NCBI GenBank assembly: GCA_036362985.1
Contig: JAYGXS010000001.1
Location: forward strand, 21,770,827-21,834,826
Reading direction: 5' to 3'
DNA length: 64,000 nt
Origin: Ligula intestinalis
Lineage: Eukaryota; Platyhelminthes; Cestoda; Diphyllobothriidea; Diphyllobothriidae
In this document: positions 24,901-37,507 of the stretch, piece by piece
How the letters are laid out: each line of letters begins with the position of its first letter
Numbering within the stretch: position 1 is the stretch's first letter
The notes under the pieces: generated by a model
Databases searched by the model: none
Seen by the model: the letters and a program-made list of their open reading frames with translations, nothing else
What the model was told of the DNA's origin: nothing
Made by a program: the position numbers and the translations under genes

Positions 24901-27900
24901 TATAGGCACCACCGGATGGACTACTGGACTAACTTTGGTTGTTAGGGGTTCGGAAGATATCAATAAGTCGATTGATTCAATTGTGAAAAATTCGCAACCT
25001 CGGTGGGAGTTGAATGTGCACAGCAAGAAGGCTTTTGCGCAGCCAACGCTCTACCATTAGGCTACGAGGCTCACCATGAGCCGTGAATTTAATCACACTT
25101 GAATCGATTTGCTTTGCTTTTTCTGTATTTTTTTATCACATTCGTCACACGTCCACCAGCCGTTGCATTGCATTACACTAGTCCTCTTCACGGAGGCACC
25201 ACAACTTCATTATCTGAGCATATAAATTTTAATCGGTCTGTGCTTTAATTCGTATGACGAACGTGCCACAATCTGATCGGGCAGCTTGCAGGGTCTTCCA
25301 GAGAAGCGCTACTTAGCGGTGGCACCAATGACTCGTCTGCGTAAGATTACTACCAACTATTGTCGTCCGGTACTGTATCTCTATACAGGCGTCTCTTTCT
25401 GTTTGGCTTTGCATCTGAGGACGTCGTTCAGTTGTTGTTCTTGCCGATGTTAAACCGAAAATCGTGTCTGTCAGCTATTCGTCCACACTACGTAGAAACC
25501 GAACGCACGCAGCATCCCAGCTATCTAGCATCCCTGTTCTGTCGTGAATAGTTAGACAGTGTTTACGTCGGGTGGGACGGTTTCCTGTAGTATCTGGGTT
25601 CGGTAAGTAGGGTTCTCCATTCACCCTTTCGTTATACTAGACGACGGACAACATTCGTATTTCCGTATGGCAGTCAGACCTTACGATCTTCTCATCGAGG
25701 CAATCGACGTTCTAGAACTGTACCCACCAACCCCTGGACGTTGTACCACCCTATGATCCGCAATTTTGTATCTGTCAACTCTACCGCTCGATTGTTTCGC
25801 AGGTGAGGGTTATTTACTCTGTGGCACTTTTTGATGAATCGGCTATGTCGTATCTTAGCCAGCTACCATGACCCTCGTCTTATAAATTCCTGTTACTGTC
25901 TTCTCTGGGATGAAATCCAGCTTCAGTGCAAAGGAAAACTAGGTCAAGAAACCTAGCCTATTTGCGGAGTGCCCTTCTGTACAGGGACCTTTCTGTGTAA
26001 GATAGGAAGATATACATCCCCCTACTCCCGTTAATCACTTTGCCACACGATAACCTTTAAATATTACAATTTTGTTGAAGGAAAGAAAGAGTACCCACAG
26101 AGCCAAGGTAGTCTGGAATGACTATTTTGGCTCATCAGTCGTGATCAACCTCGTCCTATCTGAGGTCGGATTCTTTGGTCGTTGAACATTAAGTCTGAAG
26201 CCCCATCACTGAGCCATGAGCCCATTTCCCAATCGACTGTGTTGTGGAAGATTCTTTTTCCTAGGCAGGATGTTTACCAGCTGCTTATAGAGTGTGTTCG
26301 TCGTTTTGTACCTTTACGACTCAATCTTTGGCCCCTACAAGCAGTCACATATCGACCAGGGAATGCCGACAAGGACCGGAGGAATTGCAATTACGGTTTT
26401 GGGCTAATTACACGTCGTCAACCGTACTCAATTTCATGCTTGAATGACGTGGTATTTGGACCCCAGGTTTTTTTCCTATTCGAGGGTTGAGTCTCACTTC
26501 CTACCTTTAGGTCTCGTCTGCGTTGTCCGGCCGCTCGCGATCAATAATATTCACCGTGCTCCCTCCCCCTACCTCGCCAATACGCCTTCCTGCTTATGTT
26601 CGTGGTCGCCGTACGAGTTCCTGCACGGACTCTTGACTAAGCCGCATTGTTGCAGTGGGGCGAATACGTCCGCTCGCCTGATCAGTGAAAGCTCTTTTTG
26701 TGACAGGCATACATAATCGATTTAGCCCTTACCCCACAGCATTTATCGTGTTCCAGTACGCTGGGTTGAAGCGCAACGACGGACTTGAAGCAAACCTCAC
26801 TCTACGCGTACCACAGCACGACCGGTTTTTCACAACCGAATTTGAATCCGCATTGCATTTTACCGACACTGGATAAGCGCTGATTGCCCTCATTTCCTCC
26901 AGCTTACTAATTAAATCGGTTACGAAATTGTAGTCACTGCGCTCATTGCAGTCCCGTGAAGGTATTCCTAGTATTTGAGCTCCATCTGACGACCGCGTGT
27001 GACTAGGCACCCGGTGCAACTAAAGGTCGATCCAGCCGATCGACATAGTAATCTGTTTTCGCGTTTTGAAAATGCTAGCTAACCTGTGCAGATAACAAGT
27101 TTCTTTTCGGCTCGCGTTGCTGCATTTAAAGGTTTCAGCATTTAGTGCATGCTTGGTTTCTAAAGCCCCATTGATCTGCGTACTAACTGAAAAGGCCTGG
27201 TGTAAGCCTGTTAACTTTTTTTGTCAGGGAACATAGCTTCAGTTCTCTGGTCTTCAGTCACGCTACCGATCAAGTAGTTGCTCTCACTATTTGCATCCTA
27301 ACGGTTTTTAGTCCAAGCTGCGAAGGTTTGCGTAAAAAAACATCGAAAATTGAATGCATATATTTCTATTTTTTTCATCAAAGAACCTTCGTACCTCTCG
27401 ACACAGTTTTACAGTCATGGTAACATGTATGATGCCGGGTGGGTGTTTTGTGTAAGTAGGACGTTTTTTTAGACTTCAGTTAGATTATTACTTACTGGCT
27501 TGCCATTGATCTGGAATACCGATATATCCGTCTCTGCAGACAATTTGACGCTTCTGTTGAGCTGAATTCAATGGAGACGAAACAGAACACTAACTGCCGT
27601 CACGCCCAGCCTAAATCCACACGCATGGCCAAACAGCGACCGGATGAAAATCGATCAGCCCAAGGCTAAAACACACAGCCGCAACTTTAAATTTGCTGAT
27701 CGATAAAGGCAGTATTCGCTTCGACAAAGGACAGCCGCCCCAGCTGTCCGAAAAGTCAGCAAATCTACAAATTTATTCCGGCGACCAGTCTATGAATTCT
27801 TAAATTCAGTGAGAAATAATGACGGTCAGAGCCCTCTTTCGAAGATCTTCTCCGTACAGGATGCTTCTGTTGTTTGAGAATTCTGCCCACCACTTATTGA

Positions 27901-30900
27901 CCAACAGTTCGACCAACGCTGTCCGCAGCCTTCCCTAGGGAGTAGACGCAACCCCTGCTTCTTGCGCGTTCATTACTTTAGAGGCAGGCAGCCATGCGCA
28001 GCATCTTCCGCGCTCTGCCTTCCCCCACCCATCTCGCTGCCTAGGGAAGACAATGTCGAAACGACCCAAGTTGGCCTCGGTTACAGTGGCTGATAAGGCT
28101 ACATGACGCGTCTGCGCATGCTACACACACAACCTGGATCCCACTTAAGTTGTGCCGGGCGATTCTTATCTCACACCCAACCCTCCGGCCACGACTGATA
28201 CCGTGTCCTGTGATAGTGCCCCTTCGGATGGACTACCTCCCGTAACTATGATCTTAAAGCAGGTTTCCATATTTGCGCCTAGACTGACTAATTCTACCAG
28301 TGAGTTTGTCCAGGTCGTGAGGGCGCTTTGTGTGTGTGTGTTATAATGAGAGAAAAGAGCGCTTAATCCGGGTCGACTCGACCTTGTTCAGTCTCTCTCC
28401 CTCATTGCATGGCAGTGAAAAGCTCGACCATAGCTCCTTTTTGTGAATTTAGCTGCCAAAGAGATTCGTTCTTAGTCAAGTTTGTAGGCAGTAAAGTATG
28501 CGTCTGAAACTACTGTAAGCTACAGTCATTCCAGACCTTGAGAATACGAATACCCAGGAAGGTGCAGTTTTCAGGTGTTAGCTTTGCATAGGCCTGAGGA
28601 AGCGACTAGTGGATTATGACTTTTTGCGTCAGATAACCTGACAGCGTATGAAGGACAGAAGTAGCATGCCTGATAAAACCGAAAATACACGGAGTATGAG
28701 GTAATTTTCGGACAATTTCCAGACTGGGTAGTAAATAAAACTCACTTAAAGAAAAGACACAGTTAGGTAAAAGTATTTGGCGAGTAATTACGGTAGATAG
28801 TGCAACCGTACAGGTTGCACGCGCATTTAGCTGCTTTCTCGATACTGCATAGGGCCTTGCCCCAACTTATGGGGTTGCAAGGGAAGGGGAAGGGTGCCCA
28901 TACCTGTATCCTGACTAACCGTAACCCTAACTTCTCTTGGGTTAATGCCGCCTGTAATACGAATGTTCTTTAACCGTTCCCTACCCATTAAAAAAATCTG
29001 GCAAGGCACGCATGGGGAATGAATGCGAAGGCGGTTTCCACCTCGGCGTGTAAATAAAGCCAGTCGTCCCAATATTTTGAATTAGGAAGGTCATTTATGT
29101 GGTTCTGTCGATCATCGGATGGTGTTATCGTGATTGCGCTGTGTTATTCAGCTGTTTTATGGAAATAAAGTATGTACTTCGGCAGATTAAGCTTCCTCAG
29201 ATAGTTTACCGTTATGTGGGCTCCCTGACAGAAGAGGAAGGGGTAGCAATTCTCCGCAATGCAGGTACATTCGCGTTATATTCCACAGGAATTACGCATA
29301 AATATACGATCGTTGATTAGTCTAGGGTTTGCAATAGATATGATTTTTGACCCATTTTATGTTATTTCAAATACTCTTTCGTCTGTTTGCCATACTGAGG
29401 TTTTTATTCATTTTTGCATTTTAGTGTTCTATATGTATGCATTTGGCCGCTCTCTCTCTCTTTCCTATACTCCCGTTCAGGGAATTTCCGTGAATTTAGC
29501 ACACATTTCGTGTGTATGATTGCCTACCAGTATCTACGACCCTTCCTGAATGCAGGGCGGTCATGCCTACCAGGTGTGCAAACGCCTAGCATCACTTTTT
29601 ACCCCAAACAGACACAGTGACGTAGTCCTGCCCACAAGGGCGGTTGCATAGCAATGAGCAACCAATCGAGGTCAGGCAAAAATTTCACACTGAGTCGCTC
29701 GTTTTTTCTGCCTTCTCTCCCTCACCCCTAAGTGCAAGACTGAACTGTATTTGCGCTTTGGGCTCGTCTTTCCGACTACTAAAACCACTGGAGAGAAATA
29801 GCGGTAATAGTAGTCTTTGTATGAAAGTGCATATTGTTGAACAGTTTAATCGGAAGTGCTTATTTTGGCAAGGATGACCTGTACCGCCCCCTAAACAGGA
29901 CTAGGCATGCCTCGCGCCTGAGGGGGCCCTGTGCATAATTGCAGCAAGGGAAAATCTTCCCATGTTCTCACCGTAGCACCAGGCCAAACGTAATCCTAAG
30001 AGACAGCATCAACATGTCTTTGACTTTGTCGATGAACTCGAATGTGTCTCGATAGGTACCTGGCGCTAACTGATGCTGTACAGGTCTGAGTTTTTCTGTT
30101 AACCGCTTGCGCCAAGTGGCGCATGTCCAAAATCAAATGAACTCACATCCGATCCATCCTTGCGGATCTTCAGTAAACCATACAAACAGGGGCGTGTGAG
30201 TGTCTACCGGTCGGAGGTGTTAGAGGTAACGGTCGCTTATGAAACCTGTATGGCGTCTTCTTAAGCAGTCAGCCAACTGGAAATCTTCTTCATTCGTGCA
30301 ACCCCTTTTCTTTGTCAGATTCTTGAACTTCGTTTGGTCTGCTAGTATGGACTGCATCCGATCTGTTCTTTATAATGGTGACCGTTCCTTTATTCAGTCT
30401 AGTGAGGAAGATGCCTTTGCTCTCTCGCAGCTCTTTTAATTCCTCAACATGTGCTTTTGTCAGCAATGTCCGGCTTCTTGGTCTTTTATTCAGGTGCTGC
30501 TAACTAAAATTCGCCGGTGTTGATTTAAAGTGTTGGACGCTTTATGCTGAGATTGGCCTTACGTTGTATGTTTGGTTATAAGGATTCTTCAACCGGGTTT
30601 ATAACTCTAACTAATTAACATTTCGAGCAGACACGGAGAATTTAGGACCCAAGGTTAGTGCTTCAAATGAACTTCAGTGAGGAATGGTTGTGTACGTACC
30701 GATCTGCATCCTCGGGTAGTCTTTATTGTGGCCTCATTTCGTGCACACTTTGAAGAAGTGAGGATCTCTTTACGCCTGCATGTTTTCTTTATATGATATG
30801 ACTATAGTTGCTACATTCTTGATCTCTGTCAGGAGGTCCACAGCGGCACCGCATCGGCACATGACGCTCTAGTTCTTCAATCTTTGCACAAGCACTTTCC

Positions 30901-33900
30901 AGTTGATTCTCGGCGCACTTCTCGTGAGGTTTTTAAAATTGAGCCGCCATTTTTTTCCTGCCTTCATTTGCATATAAATATTCTTATGTACACGTCAGTT
31001 GGCGTACCTCGCCTATTATAAAGCGATTTTTAACCCCCTGTTTACTTGAACTACAATGAAATCATCAGTGCTCGACGCTAGCGCGGTTTTGAAAGCCGTC
31101 CAATTTGGGCTGTATTTGACGACTTCGCTGAGGACATTTATTCACGAGGTTGAAAATAGCAGTTATTGGCGATTATAGATTACTTTTGATTTCCCGGTGT
31201 TGTGAGTTTGTAGGCCTCAATTTATTCCTTTTGGATGGCGGATGTTTTTTGCTGAAAATTTTGAATGATATTTTCAAAATACAGCGTATCTCCCCCTATC
31301 TCTCTGTCTCAAAATATATCCTCAGAGTTCCGGTGGTAATCACTGCACGACTACGCTAAAACACTCCTCAGTAGTTGTTCGGATACTTATTTCTCTCAAT
31401 ACAGTTCCCAAGTTTCCCCTATCGTATTCAGAATACTTACCGAAGCATTTTTTCTGACCTTGTGGGCACCCCATGTTCGACAGCCTGCCTCTCCGGTTGT
31501 CCTTCATCTACGAATTTATATGTTGTTTGACAGTCTTTCTCTTTGTTTACCCTTACAAATCTCTATTATAGAGAAGCGGGTGGTTCCCAGGTCTAACTTC
31601 GACAAACACACGTTAACTGTGCATTTACTGATGCTATCTCCCCTGTGATGAAATAGGCCAAAACGATTTATGCAAGTAGTCAAGTTAGCTCTGATTTTGG
31701 AAAAAAATATTTTATCAAAAAGCTAACGGCATGTCAACACATGTGATTGATACATTCAAGGAGGATTCGGTTTTCTCCCCTCCCCCCCACACTTGATTCC
31801 TTTCAAAGCACCATCCTTTTGCATAGCTGCAGCCCATCCCTCATGAACTATTTCGCTTCTGGGTTAAAGTTAGATTGGTCGCCCACCTTATATACTTCTA
31901 GTTCCTGTATTGTAGCGTATTTCTATCTACACAACTTTTTCTGGTTGGTGGAAAATTTTGCGATCGTCTTTTTTCAACCATGACAATCTAAGCAGTCTCA
32001 AATGCTCCATGGCGAAGAAGAGTCTTTTTCAGAGACGAGTCTAATCCCGCCTGCTTAACACCAATCCCTGGCTTACTTCCTTTTTTTTCGTTTCGCTGCC
32101 TAAGACACACTGAGTGGATAAATTGAGCCTTGCCGGAGATAGATAGAACCCACCAGCCTACGCTCAGAGCGATGTCTGGTTGCAAACCTCCTTTGTCCGA
32201 TTGCCGTTCATGCGTTGATTTCGCGCTGTCCGCTGGTGCTGACGTGCGGACTGGCATCGCCTCCCATTATGCGCGCCTCTGCAACATCAATCATTGGCAA
32301 ACGTTACCGACCGAGACAAGGCAGGCCGAGTGGCGACTTCCGGTTTGTTTGCCTCTTCGACCATCTTGTAACCGCGCGGAACCGAACCGGCCGCATCCGG
32401 ACTCTGTGGCCAGCTGCGACACTCGAGGCAACACCTGGCGGACGACATGGCTGACTGATGACAGCTAATGAGCCAAAAATTGCCCTCCTGGCCTCCTTAG
32501 TCTTTTTCGGTAATTTATTTCCGCCGGTACTTATTTGTACTTGCTACGGCTGTGGTCATACCTGATCAAGCCGGCCTCACTGATGTCATGCGTGACGATT
32601 GGCGGCAGCGGATTTGGAAAGCTCCACCCTGTCTCTTCTCCATCGACGGAGACCGAAGATAGAAGGTCCAAGAACTGCTTCCATGTCTTGACGGACGGTT
32701 TCTAGCCAGGTCTTCAGTTGCCCTCCTCTTCGACGTTTCCAGGTGGGCTGCGGCACCGGGTCAAGGGCAGCATAGCTAAACTCCTGGGGCGGACGACGGA
32801 AAACGTGTCAAAACCACCTCGGTCGCCTTTCTTGAATGGCCTGAGATATCCTCGTGATACGATCGCAGCGAGTGCGAACTGTCTCCTTTGAGGTGAAGTC
32901 GCTATACTTAACTCGCAGGATCGTCCTCAGGCACCGGTGGTCAAATACCTCCAGTCTTCGCTCATCTTCAGCGCACACAGCCTAGCATTCACATCCATAA
33001 AGAAGGACCGACCGGATAGATGCACGGTATACACGAATCTTCGTGGCGATGGAGATGTCACGTCGGATCTATAGGCGCTTTCGAAGGATTGAGAAAACCC
33101 AGCGACCATCATCGATACAGGAGACAATGTCGTCCTTGCTCTGCCGATTCGGTAGCAGCTTCGCCCCAAAGTATTTAAAGCTGTCTACTTCTTCAACTTG
33201 ATGGCCATTAATCCCCAGGGGTGCCTTCTCCAGGGGTATACGCTAGCCGTTGAACGGCTGCTGGCGGGACTTTACATCGAGTCTCAAGGCACAACGGGAC
33301 GAGTGAGTTCCCCTAACCGATTGGTGAATGCCTGTCTACCGTTTTTTACCATTCCCATTCCAAATCGGCAAGGCATCGAGCCCGGAGCGCAGTGGTTGAA
33401 GCATTAGACTTCTAACTTACAAGTTGTATGGCCACACACTTCGTCCCCCAGTCGGCCAAATACTGCATTTTTCGACCTGTTTTTTGTAACTTTTGTGTGT
33501 CATTCGCACAATTGACTTCAGCTGCTGTGTTTATGTCATTGACAAGCATGACAGCTTCACAGCCGAACTCTCTGCTGCAGTTATTTATATAAACTAAGAG
33601 GATCGGTTATTCGGCAAAAGTAGCTTATGTAGCCCCATTCATATACCACTAGTCCCAGCATTTTGTCTTGCAAAAACGCCGGTTATAGAGTTTTGTGGAG
33701 TGGGGAAGTAGAATAGGCAGCGAAGGAAATTTTTAGACGTAAGTGTAAATGGAAAAAATGTAGTCAAAGTTGCTTCCCGCGGCCGCTGGGAGCAGGTTGT
33801 TCCGCGTGTAAATTGAAGGTGTGCAGACTATACTAATCTAACTCCAGAACGGTAAGTTGGACCACAGGTAAGTTGAAGTAAACGACCTTCTAACCACCAT

Positions 33901-36549
33901 TTCAATTTTTCGGGAAATTCAAGAAACCTGAAGTTTGATAATCGGGTCTTTCCGCAATAAGTTAAGTGCTAATACAGATTAGAAAAATCTACAGATATAA
34001 ATCAACAACACTTCTAAATACAGTATAGTAAAAATGTATTTAGCATTTATAAAAGTATATTCCACTGTGTGTTCTAATTCCCCGCCCATAAAATCCGATA
34101 ACGACCGTTTTTGTAGGAAAACGTGCAGGTTGTAGGGATTAATGAGTGGGGCTACACAAGATATTGTTGCCAGTACACCATTTTAACCATACGCCTTCCG
34201 AGACAAAATTGCCAACCAAAACTCTCAGTACTCTAAAAGTCAGAAAAATATTGATCTATTTGAACATTCTGTCTCGAAGTCCTATTTCTTAACCATTTTA
34301 TATTTCTGTGCTATGGCCACCTGGCCATGCGGTGTTTGCCAGATAATCATTGATGACGCAAGGAATCAGCGCACACTCAAGATATCGATTTTGTCTGTAC
34401 TTTTAAAATGTACGGCAAAACGCTGTGCGCATACGAACTGTTTTTGCTACTGTTCTGTGAGTATGTCTCTGATGATGAATCCGTGACGGATTTCGAAACA
34501 TTAGGCGAATAAACATACTGTCCCAGCGATTGAGTCGTCTTCTACTTCTCAATATATGTAGTGCTAGCCGAAACCTCTGCACTGAATGTGAATGCATGCA
34601 AATGCACAGAAATGAGTAAATACTGAGGACTCTGAACAAAGGGAGAATCCAACTTTTCCTGCAAGTGTCTCTAACTAAATTGCTGTTTTGCGCGTCCTCT
34701 GAAGATCGTAACCCAGAAGACAGTGGAGCGTTCACCTAAGTTTTTAAAGTCGGGTCTGGAAGCCGGGAGTTAAGCAACGTTGGTGGGTTCCATACTTTGC
34801 TGTGAGTTGGGCGAGTGACTTGACCGCCGCTCGGCGCTTCGTTACTCAGATGGTCGGAAGGTTTGTAGTGTACAATATTTGCACTTGCTGTTTTTCACAA
34901 TTGGAACAGGTGAATCATGTGAATATCCTTAATATTAAAAACGGCTTTTTTATGCCTAACGCTCAACTAGCCGCGAGTGGTGCATTAGGCAAACCACCTG
35001 TCGTTTTTAATTACAGCCCAGAAATATTTTCTGTTGATAAGAGAATCCTACGGAGTAGCCCTGTTGAACTAAAAATCTCCGAGGACTCATTTGGGATTCG
35101 CTATGTTTAAAATTGGCCTTTTTTGTTAACAATAATTCATTATTTGGAGATTACCTAGACAGCAGCATTTATTTGATCCGTAAATTTCGAGAGTGCTCAT
35201 CAGCTGCTCCCTCTCATTGCATTGCGTGAGTAACTGTTCTATGCATGCATAAATATCCTGCCTCAAGAAAACTTTGCTCAAGTGTGGATATCTAGTACAG
35301 TTTATAGACAAGTATGACAAACCCTTACGGCCTAAAATGACGGAACAGTCAGTTCAGAAAGAGCCTGTTTTTTTTCATATCCTTACCCTTTAAGGGCGAC
35401 AACGTTTTGAATACTATCAAGAGACGCTTACTTAACACCATTGAAAGGACATATTTTGCTGCTGGACGCATTTTCTGCAATCCAACAAGGCTCCTACCGA
35501 TTCTATGTGTGATGGATGCCTTGCCGTAGTACGCCACTTCAAATTGTGTTAACGAATTTACATGCACTTGCGGATGCGGATGCAAGTACACAGAGCGAAC
35601 GCAACGGCGATCGGCAGCCACAGCCAAGGAGCACTTGCCTAGTTCGCTATTAAAACAAGAAAATAGAACTTCTTGTTCTTCCATTGCTGAACATTTGCTA
35701 GATATAGGTCATTCTGTTGGCCCCAAAACTTCTTTCCGAGTACTTGTTCGGACACAAACAACTCGCACCTTACGCTACCTCTGGACAGCCTTTATACGGC
35801 GATTTAAACCTGACCTTTTTAAACAAGTGGAGCATGTGGTGAATCTAACCCTGCCGTAGTAAAATCCGGCTCCCTGATTTGCTCATTTCCCTGCCCAACT
35901 TTTCGCCCTTAAACTTCTTCCCCACTTTCACTTCCCACAGTGTTTTAAACTTTTTTTACGTTATTGATCAGCCATGTGGCCATTTCCTATGAACTTGCTG
36001 TCTGCATCGATTTTTTCTGTACGGATTCAATTTTGCACCTTCTCTTACGATACTCGCTTTATGCAACGAGAGGAAACTGCTTATGAGCACTCGGAATTTG
36101 TAGATCCAACCAATTCTGCTGTTTACGAAATCTTCAAAAGTGCACCAGGGAAAAGGATGCTTTAAGCAATTCACAAACTATCTCCGCCTGCCTAACACGG
36201 ATTATCTCGGTTACCCTTGACTCCAACTCGCGGGTACAACTAAAATACCTACTTAAATCAAGTAATCAATCGTATTGCTTTTTGCGGCGCGTGCATACTT
36301 GCCCAACCTTATAATTCCGATTGTTAAACTCCACTGCGTTCCTGTTTTGTCGATGGTTGCGTGGATTTTGACGCGCGACTTTTACCGACTGAAAACAAAA
36401 TCGAGTCCTATAGAGCACAGAAGATCTTCACACCCACTTTCCTCATACACACCACTGCCTGCGCCAAGCAGGAGTAAAATGTTGTTTTAAAGGTCGCCTG
36501 TGTGTGCACCTTAGGTCGATTGTCGCGTGACCACCACGAGCCGCTTTCT

Positions 36550-36582
<33 letters not shown>

Positions 36583-37424
36583 ATGCTATATTGAGGATTT
36601 TACAAGTCTGAATTTTCAGCAAAAATGGCTCCATTCACGGAGAGCAGATAGTAAGGTAAATAAAGGGTCATTTTATTAGGAAAAAGGTAAAAGGTCATGT
36701 AATACTCACAAGTCAAGTTTTTCACGACATTCACATCAACTATGGAGACAGATTGGCTTTCAACTTCTCCATTTCCGCTTCTTCACACGCTTTTTTCTCT
36801 GTGTTGTCATCCTACGGAGAATTGCCGATGTTGGTGAATTGCATATGCGACAGATTGGCCGCATTTTACAGATATTGGGATGGTGATATGTTGTAGATAA
36901 AATAACTTGTTTTCGTGCATTTAAAAAGGTAACAGTGTACTGTAGATATGACCTCATGATCACAAATGCAGACAAAGCAGAGGATGAGAGAGGATGGTAT
37001 AGGATAATAAATTCCCACGTGAATGGAGAGCAAAAAAAGGGTGGCTCAAATTCGAAAGCCGCGCGTGACTTGTAATTCTACTCAAAGCATCCGATTCCCT
37101 CTCCGTCTAGCGTTCGTTATTTAAGTTTGAAGGGCTTAGTCCCGCATGCCTTTTCCTCTTTGTCTAACGTGGGCGGGGACTTCGTTTTTGCCAAACAAGT
37201 CTCACACAGAGATGGCAGCAAATTCCGTCTCTTTTTTGTTCACTCCCAGTTGGCATCCCAAAATACCTCTGGCAGTCAGTTACGAAACAAAAACAAATTT
37301 TTACAGTGACTGCTACTCATTTACTTGTGCCGTTTTACTACTCCTAGTAATTTATTTTTGTTTCAAGGTTGAACTGCCACTCGTTAAGACCTCTCGAGTT
37401 GGCTAATGAACGCGGTAGAGTACT

Positions 37425-37507
<83 letters not shown>

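Noticed and set aside
28910..28945. CCCTAA-like text that could suggest telomeric repeat
   Set aside because: Only one CCCTAA unit is present, with no array.
33385..33450. tRNA-like text (AGTGGTTGAAGCATTAGACT)
   Set aside because: Resembles the A-box and anticodon region of a tRNA-derived SINE, but the B box is absent.
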